A DNA stretch of 16,137 nt from CAZRGV01 sp964599655 (GTDB lineage: Bacteria > Planctomycetota > Planctomycetia > Isosphaerales > Isosphaeraceae), in the NCBI GenBank assembly GCA_964599655.1, contig CAZRGV010000134.1, positions 1-16,137 on the forward strand, read 5' to 3'. This document shows positions 8,245-14,506 of this stretch, piece after piece. How positions within the stretch are numbered: the stretch's first letter is position 1; the number at the start of each line of letters is the position of its first letter. A model generated the notes under the pieces. It ran no database searches and was not told where the DNA came from. It worked only from the letters and a program-made list of their open reading frames with translations. Made by a program: the position numbers and the translations under genes.

Positions 8245-9411
8245 ATGCAACAAATCCATGCCCGCAACGTGATTCTTGGCGCCGGAGCCATGGGCTCGGC
8301 CGCGGCCTACCACCTGGCTCGACGAGGCGAGCCCGTCCTGCTGGTCGAACAGTTCACGCTCGGCCATTCCTTCGGCAGTTCGCACGGAGCCGCGCGAATC
8401 ATCCGGCATTCGTACGCCGATCCCCGATACGCCCGGCTCATGCCCGAGGCCTTCCGTGCCTGGCGCGCGCTCGAGGCCGAGGCCGGCGAACCGCTTTACA
8501 TCCGAACGGGGGGCGTGAGCTTCTGTCCGTCGGGGGTCGACTACGTGGAGCGCGTCGCTTCGAGTCTCGACGAGATCGGCGTCCCCTACCGTCGCATGAC
8601 GGGCGATCAATTGCGACGCGTCCAGCCGGTGTTCGTGGTTCCCGACTCCTACGACGTCGTGTTCGAGCCCGACGCCGGACTGATCTCGGCGGCCAGGGCC
8701 ATCTCCGTCGAGATCGACCTGGCCCGATCGCTGGGCGGGGAGTCGACGCGGATTCTCGAAAACCGCCCCGTCCGACGGATCGACCTCGAGGCCGACCGGC
8801 CGACCCTGCTCACCGACGACGCCGAGATCACCGCCGAACGTCTGATCGTCGCCGCCGGGCCTTGGGTGGGCGAGCTGCTCGCTCCGGTGGGCTCCAGGCT
8901 GCGACCGACCCGCCAGCAGGTGCTCTACTTCCAGCCCCGACTGACGGCGCCGTTCCTGATCGGACGGTTTCCTGTTTTCATCTACAAAGGCCCCCTCGAA
9001 CTCGACGCGTTCTATGGCCTGCCAAACTTCCTCGGCGGCGGCGTGAAAGTCGCGCGCCACGGCGGTCCGGAAGTCGATCTGGAATGTGTCGATCGGACCG
9101 TCGATCTGGAGTATGTGGATTTGATGCGCCACTTCCTTCGAGGGCATATTCCCGCCCTGGCCGACGCGCCGATCTACCAGACCGAGGTTTGCCTCTACAC
9201 CATGGCGCCGGACGAGAACTTCCTCGTCGGCCCGTGGCCCGGACGGCCGGATGTTCTGGTCGCCAGCCCTTGCAGCGGCCACGGGTTCAAGTTTTCCTGC
9301 CTCATCGGCCAGGTCCTCGCCGACCTCGTTCAGTCGCGGGAACCGTCGATCGATATCGGGCTCTGGTCCATCACGGAGCAGGAAGATGAAAAACGCGTCA
9401 ATCTTGTATGA
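8245..9411 (+). CDS. Monomeric sarcosine oxidase/N-methyltryptophan oxidase family flavoprotein
   Basis: An FAD-dependent amine oxidase of 388 residues, the usual length for monomeric sarcosine oxidase (MSOX). It shows the dinucleotide-binding motif ILGAGAMGSAAAYHLARRG (10-28), the substrate and flavin loop GSSHGAARIIRHSY with Arg51 and Arg54 (MSOX Arg49 and Arg52), FLGGGVKVARH with Lys268 and His272 (MSOX oxygen-activating Lys265 and His269), CLYTMAPDENF with Cys316 (MSOX Cys315, covalent FAD) and SGHGFKFS with Lys349 (MSOX Lys348, carboxylate binding). All hallmark residues are therefore kept. The reaction is oxidative N-demethylation with O2, giving formaldehyde and H2O2. Its place 125 bp after gmaS suggests N-methylglutamate as substrate; sarcosine or N-methyltryptophan are alternatives. 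The frame is open far upstream through gmaS, but ATG 8245 puts the Rossmann motif ten residues in and has GGGGA about 9 bases before it. Confidence 0.87.
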   Translation: MQQIHARNVILGAGAMGSAAAYHLARRGEPVLLVEQFTLGHSFGSSHGAARIIRHSYADPRYARLMPEAFRAWRALEAEAGEPLYIRTGGVSFCPSGVDYVERVASSLDEIGVPYRRMTGDQLRRVQPVFVVPDSYDVVFEPDAGLISAARAISVEIDLARSLGGESTRILENRPVRRIDLEADRPTLLTDDAEITAERLIVAAGPWVGELLAPVGSRLRPTRQQVLYFQPRLTAPFLIGRFPVFIYKGPLELDAFYGLPNFLGGGVKVARHGGPEVDLECVDRTVDLEYVDLMRHFLRGHIPALADAPIYQTEVCLYTMAPDENFLVGPWPGRPDVLVASPCSGHGFKFSCLIGQVLADLVQSREPSIDIGLWSITEQEDEKRVNLV

Positions 9412-9461
9412 GTACGAATCTGACGAAGATTCGATCCCTGACACCACTCGGGAGTCTAGGA

Positions 9462-9632
9462 ATGAGCATGTTTTTTGATATCGCTCACTGGTGGTTGATC
9501 GTCACGGGATTGGCCTTTGTCGGGATCGCGATCATCGGCATCTGGGACTGGTTCTTCTGGAGGCGGCTGCCCTGGCTGCGTTGGAAGGCCCAGCAGGCCA
9601 AGGCCGAGCGAGAGCCGCCTGGGCCGAAGTAA
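9462..9632 (+). CDS. Small single-helix membrane protein of unknown function
   Basis: A 56-residue protein, not recognised. Residues about 10-33 form one strongly hydrophobic segment (WLIVTGLAFVGIAIIGIWDW) flanked by Trp and Phe. It is followed by a basic tail (RRLPWLRWKAQQAKAERE) and a Pro-rich end, so the positive-inside rule puts the C terminus in the cytoplasm. The start at 9462 has GGGAG 7 bases upstream. An in-frame ATG at 9408 overlaps the stop of the oxidase gene (ATGA) and would give 74 residues, but it has no ribosome site. Position suggests it is the last gene of the gmaS-oxidase operon. A link to amine transport or to membrane attachment of the oxidase would be speculation. Confidence 0.6.
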   Translation: MSMFFDIAHWWLIVTGLAFVGIAIIGIWDWFFWRRLPWLRWKAQQAKAEREPPGPK

Positions 9633-9744
9633 AGCGTCGCGCGTGAATACGTTTGCCAATTCGTGAGACCGGGGTGGCGGGGGGCTCGGCGCGAGACGCC
9701 CGTTCCCCACGCCCGCGCCCCGGCGGCTGGTTGCGAGACGCCAG

Positions 9745-9762
9745 CCAACCGGCGGTTGGTTT
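9745..9762 (+). terminator. Possible intrinsic terminator after the gmaS-oxidase operon
   Basis: CCAACC-ggc-GGTTGG forms a perfect 6-bp hairpin followed by only three T residues. A competing 6-bp hairpin uses GGCTGG (9725-9730) and CCAGCC (9741-9746). It lies between the small membrane gene (ends 9632) and the convergent RbfA-like gene (stop at 9822), where a terminator is expected. The short T-run makes the call weak. The rest of 9633-9821 is GC-rich sequence with no supported gene. Confidence 0.35.
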
Positions 9763-9821
9763 GTGCCGCCGCCGACCCGTTTCGTCCGCGGCGGCTCGGT
9801 GGCGCGGAGGCCGCGAGTGGG

Positions 9822-10247
9822 TTAGGTCGCAATGGCGAACCGGAAGGAGAGGACCGGGGTTCGTCTTCGCGTGATGGCGGCGGCGACCTCGGAACGGATT
9901 CGCCCCGAGGCCCGATCGAGACGCTCCAGGGCGTCGATCGGATCGACGGTGGTTCCGAGCGCGGGCTCGACGCCGACCGTCACGAGCAGTCGCGTCGTGT
10001 CGGGCGCCGGTTCCACGCAGTGGACCGCCAGGGATTGCAACACCTCGTCGGGCTGGCTGGCCAGCACCAGGCGGAGCGTCTCCGCAATCTGGTGGCAGAG
10101 TTGGCGGGACTTCCGGTGGGTTTTGGTTTGATGGCCCGATCGGTCTCGACCTTGCCGGGCCAGCTCGCGAGGATCAACCCCGTCGTCCGGATGAACCTCG
10201 GCGCAAAGCGAACGGATCAGCTTTCTGGATGGCTTTCTGGGATTCAT
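9822..10247 (-). CDS. rbfA: Ribosome-binding factor A-like protein
   Basis: A 141-residue protein whose core, about residues 46-140, fits the RbfA KH-type fold: a helix (RKSRQLCHQIAETLRLVLA), two strands (LQSLAVHCVEPAPDTTRLLV), then a helix-kink-helix (ALERLDRASGRIRSEVAAAI) and a final strand (TPVLSFRFAIA). The ASG kink and the RRRTPVLSF end match RbfA. RbfA binds 16S rRNA during late 30S maturation, and the nearby genes for S6, L9 and L25 fit a ribosome role. The first 45 residues are a basic Arg/Lys-rich extension that normal RbfA (about 120 residues) lacks. Neither a convincing Shine-Dalgarno nor an alternative start is seen. The match is by pattern only; bona fide RbfA usually sits with infB and truB, so this could be a second RbfA-like paralogue. 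Confidence 0.6.
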   Translation of the reverse strand: MNPRKPSRKLIRSLCAEVHPDDGVDPRELARQGRDRSGHQTKTHRKSRQLCHQIAETLRLVLASQPDEVLQSLAVHCVEPAPDTTRLLVTVGVEPALGTTVDPIDALERLDRASGRIRSEVAAAITRRRTPVLSFRFAIAT

Positions 10248-10369
10248 GGGTATTCGTGTCTCGATTCGAAAGGAGTCGGCGCGCGGAGGCGGCGACCCTC
10301 AAAAAGGGAGTTCGTGAAATGGCATGGTTGGTTTCGAACGGAGCCTGGCCCGGTCGGGCCTTGAGGGGA

Positions 10370-10426
10370 TCAGCCGGAGACAGGGCGCGGGCTCAGCGTC
10401 GCAAGCATCAAGGTTTCCTGTTGCAT
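10370..10426 (-). CDS. Possible 18-residue short ORF with a very strong ribosome site
   Basis: ATG at 10426 is preceded, six bases upstream, by AGGAGG inside GGAAGGAGG (10433-10441), the best Shine-Dalgarno in the window. The frame encodes MQQETLMLATLSPRPVSG and stops. Nine bases after the stop is a perfect GC-rich palindrome, GGCCCG-gt-CGGGCC (10347-10360). It lies between dnaB and the RbfA-like gene, 122 bases before the latter's ATG. It could be a leader peptide, a small protein, or chance. No run of one amino acid typical of amino-acid attenuation is seen. Confidence 0.35.
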   Translation of the reverse strand: MQQETLMLATLSPRPVSG

Positions 10427-10574
10427 CGCCGGCCTCCTTCCTGTCGAGGGATGGGGAGGGGAGGAGAGGGGCTTCACGCGCATTAAGACGCGAGGGAATT
10501 CTACCGGGACGTGGGGCCGGAATCCAGGATCGCGACCGGATCGAACTCTCGGGACGCGAATCTCGATGGGCGGT
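10427..10574 (-). other. Gap between dnaB and the short ORF, with a weak promoter candidate
   Basis: This is part of the 327-bp stretch 10248-10574 that has no clear long gene. On the minus strand TAGAAT (10498-10503) preceded 17 bases upstream by TGGATT (10521-10526) could be a weak sigma-70 promoter for the short ORF and the RbfA-like gene. A pyrimidine-rich run on the minus strand (about 10450-10470) lies just before the strong ribosome site. Other open frames across this stretch lack ribosome sites and protein-like composition. Confidence 0.2.
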
Positions 10575-11993
10575 TCAGAACGTGCCCGCGTCAATCGGGT
10601 CGGCCACCGCGGCGAGGTTCTCGAACCGCATCAGGTTCTTGAGGAAGGTCATCTTGATCGTGCCGGTCGCGCCGTTGCGGTTCTTGGCGAGGATCAGCTC
10701 GGCGATTCCGGGCTGATCGTTGGGGTCGTAATACTCGGGGCGGTGGAGCAGGAGGACGAGGTCGGCATCCTGCTCGATGGCTCCCGATTCGCGAAGGTCG
10801 GCCATCCGGGGGCGTCGGTCTTCTCGGTTCTCGACGCCTCGGTTGAGCTGGGACAGCGCGATGACCGGGACGCTGAGCTCGCGGGCCAAGGTTTTGAGCC
10901 GCCGGCTGATCTTGGCGATCTGTTCCTGACGGCTATCGCGACCGTCGCTGGTCTCGGCGTCGATGAGCTGGATGTAATCGACCACGATCAGGCCGATCTG
11001 CTGGCGGAGCTTCAAGCGGCGGGCATTCGCCGTGATCTGGAGCATGTTCCGCGCGGGGGTGTCGTCGATGAACAGGGGAGAGGACCGAAGCTCGTCGTAG
11101 CCCTTGCCGAGCAGGGTCATCTCTCGGGTTCCCAACCCCTTGCCCGTTTTGAGTTTATGGCCATCGACCCGCGAGCGGGCGGCGAGCAGCCGCTCGGCCA
11201 GTTCGAGCTGTCCCATTTCGAGGCTGACGAACAGCACGGCGGTCTTGAGGTTGACGGCCACGTGCTCGCAGATGTTCAGCGCCAGCGCGGTTTTTCCCAT
11301 GCTCGGACGCGCCGCCAGGATCACCAGTTGCGAGCCTTGGAAGCCGCCGGTCAGGTCGTCGAGGTCGTAATAGCCGGAGGCGATGCCGGTGATGGGGTGG
11401 CGTTCCTCCGAGCGAAGGGCGATGCGGTCCATCGCCTTGGTCACGACGTCTCGCAGCTCGACGGTCTCGCCCGAGGCCCGTTCCTCGGCGATCTGGAAGA
11501 TCCGGCGTTCGGCCGATTCGAGCAGTTCGTCGGCGGTCAGGGTGTTGGAGTACCCTTCGCGAAGGATCTCGTTGGCGCTTTCGATGATCTGGCGGCCGAT
11601 CGACTTCTCGCGAACGATTCCGGCGTAGTAGCGGGTGTTGGCCGCGTGCGGCACGGTCGAGAGGATTTGATGTAAGGTCTCGTCGCCGCCGATCTTGTCG
11701 TATTCCTCGCGCCTTCGGAGTTCGTCCGAGAGGATGATCGGATCGATGGGCCGTCCCAGGTCGTACAGGTCGCGGATGGCCCGGTAAATGATCTGGCTGT
11801 CTCGGTAGAAGTCTTCGGTTCGGAGCAGAGGAACGACCTCGTGCAGGACGTCGTTGTCGAGCAGGATGCCTCCCAGAACGCCCTGCTCGGCCTCGATGTT
11901 CTGCGGAGGAAGCCGATCCTCGGGGAACGAGACAACGGCCGGGCGGCGGGGTCGATCGTGGCCGTTGCCGTTACCTAGCGGGCTGGCGGACAT
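10575..11993 (-). CDS. dnaB: Replicative DNA helicase DnaB
   Basis: Hexameric ATP-driven helicase that unwinds DNA at the replication fork; 472 residues, the normal size. The N-terminal domain opens with PPQNIEAEQGVLGGILLDND (29-48). A linker leads to the RecA-like motor with Walker A AARPSMGKTALALN (227-240), FVSLEM (255-260), Walker B LIVVDYIQLI (335-344), the SQLNRGVENREDRRPRMADL element (381-400) and SGAIEQDADLVLLLHRPEYY (403-422). The last motif, LAKNRNGATGTIKMTF, is the usual C-terminal signature. No intein is present. ATG 11993 was chosen over the in-frame ATG at 12083 because GGAGG lies 10 bases upstream, the family N terminus starts soon after, and a perfect hairpin sits just before that ribosome site. 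The first 24 residues are a disordered Gly/Pro/Arg-rich tail. It lies downstream of rplI as in many bacteria. Confidence 0.96.
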   Translation of the reverse strand: MSASPLGNGNGHDRPRRPAVVSFPEDRLPPQNIEAEQGVLGGILLDNDVLHEVVPLLRTEDFYRDSQIIYRAIRDLYDLGRPIDPIILSDELRRREEYDKIGGDETLHQILSTVPHAANTRYYAGIVREKSIGRQIIESANEILREGYSNTLTADELLESAERRIFQIAEERASGETVELRDVVTKAMDRIALRSEERHPITGIASGYYDLDDLTGGFQGSQLVILAARPSMGKTALALNICEHVAVNLKTAVLFVSLEMGQLELAERLLAARSRVDGHKLKTGKGLGTREMTLLGKGYDELRSSPLFIDDTPARNMLQITANARRLKLRQQIGLIVVDYIQLIDAETSDGRDSRQEQIAKISRRLKTLARELSVPVIALSQLNRGVENREDRRPRMADLRESGAIEQDADLVLLLHRPEYYDPNDQPGIAELILAKNRNGATGTIKMTFLKNLMRFENLAAVADPIDAGTF

Positions 11994-12010
11994 GCTCGAC
12001 AAGCCTCCGA

Positions 12011-12041
12011 CCGCAAGGGTGGTCGATCCCAACCCTTGCGG
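12011..12041 (-). promoter_or_regulatory. Perfect 10-bp hairpin abutting the dnaB ribosome binding site
   Basis: In the dnaB transcript CCGCAAGGGT (12032-12041) pairs perfectly with ACCCTTGCGG (12011-12020) around an 11-base loop. Only two bases separate its 3' foot from the GGAGG Shine-Dalgarno at 12004-12008. There is no T-run, so it is not a terminator. It may tune translation, protect a processed 5' end, or bind a protein as DNA. The base pairing is plain in the sequence; the function is inference. Confidence 0.5.
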
Positions 12042-12137
12042 AACCTCTCCGAAGCGGACGGCCCCATTGGCAATGGCCCTCAACCGTCATGGTCGGGGCG
12101 CGACGGAACGGGCCTCAGTCTGACCGAACCTGTACAT

Positions 12138-12167
12138 ATGGTATCGGCGGGACCGTGGCTTGGACAA
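12138..12167 (-). promoter_or_regulatory. Candidate promoter for dnaB
   Basis: On the minus strand TTGTCC (12162-12167), an 18-base spacer and TACCAT (12138-12143) match four of six bases each of the sigma-70 consensus, in an AT-richer patch of the 326-bp rplI-dnaB gap (11994-12319). Transcription from here would include the hairpin at 12011-12041. The remainder of the gap, 12168-12319, shows only a 6-bp inverted repeat (GGAATC/GATTCC near 12210-12231) and no supported gene. Confidence 0.3.
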
Positions 12168-12319
12168 CACAAAAACGGCGAGCGAGGCGACCGGCGATCG
12201 TTACAAACGGAATCGCGGTTCATGGATTCCCGATCGAAGACCGAATCGAGGGAACACGCATGAACCGCGAGTCAAGGAAGTGTCCGCCGCGAGCGACCCG
12301 GCGCCAGGGCCTCGACGGG

Positions 12320-12937
12320 TTACGAGGCGGCTTCCTCGGTATGCGTGGGAACCACCCAGAGCTTGACCTCGGTGGTCACGTCCTGCCCCAGGTGCAGGTT
12401 GATGGTGTACAGCCCCAACTCCTTGAGCGGTCCTTCGATCCGGACGTTCTCGGCCTCGATCGGCAGGTTCTCCGTCCGCAGCGCGGCCGCGATTTGCTCG
12501 GCGTTGACCGAGCCGTAGAGGTGCCCTTCGGCGTTGGCGTTGGCCTCGATCGTGATCGAGCGTTGGGCGATCTGGGCGGCCAGGTTCAGCAGGTCGGCCC
12601 GCTTGGCCTCTTCGATCTGCCGGAGCCGTTCGCGATGCTTCTCGACGATCCGAAGGTTATGAGGCGTGGCGAACGTGGCCAGGCCCTGGGGAAGCAGGTA
12701 GTTGCGGGCGAAGCCGGGACGAACCTTCACCAGGTCGCCGGGATGGCCGACGTGCGGAACCTCGTGCGTGAGAAGGATTTGCATGTGGCCGTTCCGGGCA
12801 CGCGTCGGATGGTTCCGACGACGCTCGACCCCGGGCTGACGCACCGAGGCGACGGTTTTCGTCGCCGAGGTGGACTTGGGTTTCGTGCCGGCCTTGGACT
12901 TCGCCTTGGTGGGTTTTTTGCCGGTCGCCTTCGCCAT
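12320..12937 (-). CDS. rplI: Ribosomal protein L9 with Lys-rich N-terminal extension
   Basis: Large-subunit protein that binds 23S rRNA near the L1 stalk. The L9 core begins at about residue 52 with MQILLTHEVPHVGHPGDL, VKVRPGFARNYLLPQGLA follows as the family signature, and a long connecting helix (about 97-125) leads to the C-terminal domain ending EVKLWVVPTH. Total length is 205 residues against about 150 for typical L9. The extra N-terminal 51 residues are Lys/Ala/Thr-rich (MAKATGKKPTKAKSKAG...) and basic throughout. ATG 12937 has AGGAG 11 bases upstream, while the internal ATG at 12784 where the core starts has no good site, so the extension is probably translated. It follows ssb by 154 bp with no rpsR between them. 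Extended L9 proteins are, to my knowledge, a planctomycete trait. Confidence 0.93.
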   Translation of the reverse strand: MAKATGKKPTKAKSKAGTKPKSTSATKTVASVRQPGVERRRNHPTRARNGHMQILLTHEVPHVGHPGDLVKVRPGFARNYLLPQGLATFATPHNLRIVEKHRERLRQIEEAKRADLLNLAAQIAQRSITIEANANAEGHLYGSVNAEQIAAALRTENLPIEAENVRIEGPLKELGLYTINLHLGQDVTTEVKLWVVPTHTEEAAS

Positions 12938-13091
12938 TTTCCGTATCGCTCCTGTCGGTCGAAAGTGTCAGGGATCGGGGCCCAGGGTGTCGGTCGATCA
13001 AGGTTGGTTCGGGCGAATCGGTGTCCATCGCCCCTGGCTGATGGCTCGGACCGGGACCAGGTCCGAGCCGGCGCCCGACGCCCTGGCACGA

Positions 13092-13631
13092 TCAGAAGGG
13101 AATGTCGTCTTCGCCCTCGGAGTCAGGGGGTTCCATGGGGGGACGGCGGGGACTCGGGTGGGCCGGAGCGCCCAGGCCACGGCTGGGACCATTGCCTCCC
13201 CGCGATTCCGGTCCAGGGGCGGTTCGTCTTGGGTCTCGAGCCACCGGAGCGCCGTAGTCGTCGTCGGCCGACATCGCGTCGGCCCCCGCGTCGTCCCGCC
13301 GGCTGTCGAGAAACTGGACCCGTTCTGCCTCGACCTTGAGCTTGGAACGTTCGGTCCCGGTGGTTTTATCGTCCCAGGTTTCCATTCGAAGGAAACCTTC
13401 GACATGCACCGGGCGTCCCTTGCGGAGGTACTGGCAGCAGTTCTCGGCCTGACGGTTCCAGACCGTGACGTCGATGTAGAGCACTTCGTCCCGGCGCTCG
13501 CCGTCCTTGGTGAGGAAGTAACGGTTGATGGCCAGACGGAGGTCGGTCACGGCCGCGCCGTTGGTGGTTCGACGCAATTCGGGATCCCGCGTGAGGTTCC
13601 CGATCAAGAAGACTTTGTTGAGGTTGGCCAT
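13092..13631 (-). CDS. ssb: Single-stranded DNA-binding protein
   Basis: Binds and protects single-stranded DNA and recruits repair and replication proteins; 179 residues, the normal size. The OB-fold covers about residues 1-110, starting MANLNKVFLIGNLTRDPELR, then YIDVTVWNRQAENCCQYLRKG and VHVEGFLRMETWDD. Then comes a disordered Pro/Arg/Gly/Asp-rich linker and the acidic tip EGEDDIPF, the partner-docking signal. The start at 13631 has GGGAGGA 8 bases upstream; the frame is open further 5' but without homology. It lies between rpsF and rplI. The 228-bp gap before it probably contains its own promoter, but no box there is convincing. Confidence 0.96.
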   Translation of the reverse strand: MANLNKVFLIGNLTRDPELRRTTNGAAVTDLRLAINRYFLTKDGERRDEVLYIDVTVWNRQAENCCQYLRKGRPVHVEGFLRMETWDDKTTGTERSKLKVEAERVQFLDSRRDDAGADAMSADDDYGAPVARDPRRTAPGPESRGGNGPSRGLGAPAHPSPRRPPMEPPDSEGEDDIPF

Positions 13632-13750
13632 GGCCGTGATCCTCCCGCAAATTCGGCGGCCCGCCGCTTGGACGATCCGACGCGCGAACGGTAAACGGTT
13701 GTCACCTAGGGAAAACGTACCATACGCGAATCCGAGAGACAAGCGACAAA

Positions 13751-13764
13751 ACGGTTTGAACCGT
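13751..13764 (-). terminator. Weak terminator-like hairpin between rpsF and ssb
   Basis: On the minus strand ACGGT-tcaa-ACCGT forms a 5-bp stem with a 4-base loop and is followed by TTTTGTC. It lies about 100 bases after the rpsF stop and 120 before the ssb start. The stem is short, so it may only partly terminate or be chance. Confidence 0.25.
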
Positions 13765-13859
13765 GACGGCCGTTTCCGCGACGCCACCGGACGGGCAGCG
13801 AACCGGGGGTTCGAGCGGCCGGCCTCGGGGGGTTTGGGTCGTGTCGAACGGGGCGACGG

Positions 13860-14267
13860 TCAGTCGTCCCGTCGTCGTCGTCGAGGGCGTTCCTCCTGGT
13901 CCTCCTCGCGCGCTTCCTCGGCCTCGACGCTGGGGGTCGAGGTCATCGCCTGGTTGACGAGGTGGTCGGCCAGCTTGGGATGAACTTTCAGGATCAGCTC
14001 GCGGAGGATCAGGTCGCTGAGGTGGCAGTCGGCGACGATCTCCTTGAGGTTGGATCCGTCGGTCCGGAAGTAGGTCAACAGGAAGGTGCCCTTCTTGTGC
14101 CCTTCGACCGGGTAGGCCAGGCGGCGCTCGTCCCACTGCCGGCTCGCGACGATCTCGGAGTGGTGCTTGGTCAGGATATCATGGACGTGCTGCACCGACT
14201 CGTCCCAGTTGACGGCCACCTTGGCACTGTCCAGAAGGAACATCCCCTCGTACGTGTTGACCGGCAT
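13860..14267 (-). CDS. rpsF: Ribosomal protein S6
   Basis: Small-subunit protein that binds the 16S central domain together with S18. The 135-residue protein starts MPVNTYEGMFLLDS, has the ferredoxin-like S6 fold with VASRQWDERRLAYPVEGHKK (about 46-65) and TFLLTYFRTDGSNLKEIVAD after it, and ends in an acidic then Arg-rich tail (EAEEAREEDQEERPRRRRRDD, slightly longer than usual). ATG 14267 was chosen because AAGGA lies 9 bases upstream and the family N terminus starts there; an upstream in-frame ATG at 14309 would add 14 unconserved residues. The gene is 239 bp downstream of pth, and that gap carries a stem-loop that may be an autoregulatory leader. The S18 gene, usually close by, is absent. 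Confidence 0.95.
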   Translation of the reverse strand: MPVNTYEGMFLLDSAKVAVNWDESVQHVHDILTKHHSEIVASRQWDERRLAYPVEGHKKGTFLLTYFRTDGSNLKEIVADCHLSDLILRELILKVHPKLADHLVNQAMTSTPSVEAEEAREEDQEERPRRRRRDD

Positions 14268-14394
14268 TGCTACGTGTCCTTGGTCACTGGTCGTCTTGTG
14301 TCGTTCCACGGGTCTTGGAAATCGGTCGTCGTTTGCGGGTCGGGAGTGTTACGAACGTGCCTGGATCGGTTGCCGTTCGCGGGGTTGGGTACCT

Positions 14395-14431
14395 CCCACC
14401 GATCTTCGGAGGCCGCAAGGGGTTCGGTGGG
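14395..14431 (-). promoter_or_regulatory. Stem-loop in the rpsF leader, possible ribosomal-protein binding site
   Basis: In the transcript CCCACCGA (14424-14431) pairs perfectly with TCGGTGGG (14395-14402), enclosing 21 bases. The inner part can fold further: CTT/AAG and CGG/CCG around the loop CCT with a bulged G, leaving an asymmetric internal loop ACCC/A. It lies 128 bases upstream of the rpsF ATG. S6:S18 autoregulatory leaders in other bacteria have a stem, an asymmetric internal loop with CCG, and a hairpin. The shape is similar, but the CCG is not clearly in the loop here. Confidence 0.4.
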
Positions 14432-14506
14432 CTACGAGAAACGCGTCTTCCAGGCGATTCGGTCGGAGGCGCGGTGATCGTCGGATCGGGTCGAGGTTGT
14501 TCCAAC

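Noticed and set aside
7624..9411. 595-codon version of the MSOX-like oxidase, as a possible fusion
   Set aside because: The upstream part overlaps gmaS in another frame and has no domain. The Rossmann motif begins ten residues after the ATG at 8245.
9663..10364. 233-codon plus-strand frame over the RbfA-like gene
   Set aside because: Composition is Arg/Gly-rich and irregular, while the minus-strand frame shows an RbfA-like pattern. Both are unlikely to be genes, and the minus one is better supported.
10566..11675. 369-codon plus-strand frame opposite dnaB
   Set aside because: Antisense shadow of dnaB; it has no ribosome site or recognisable domain.
11994..12083. Upstream in-frame start for dnaB giving 502 residues
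   Set aside because: The added residues are not DnaB-like and would place a perfect hairpin and a good Shine-Dalgarno inside the coding sequence.
12190..12250. Possible tRNA T-arm (GGTTCATGGATTCC)
   Set aside because: No acceptor stem, D-arm or anticodon arm can be built around it; only a 6-bp inverted repeat is present.
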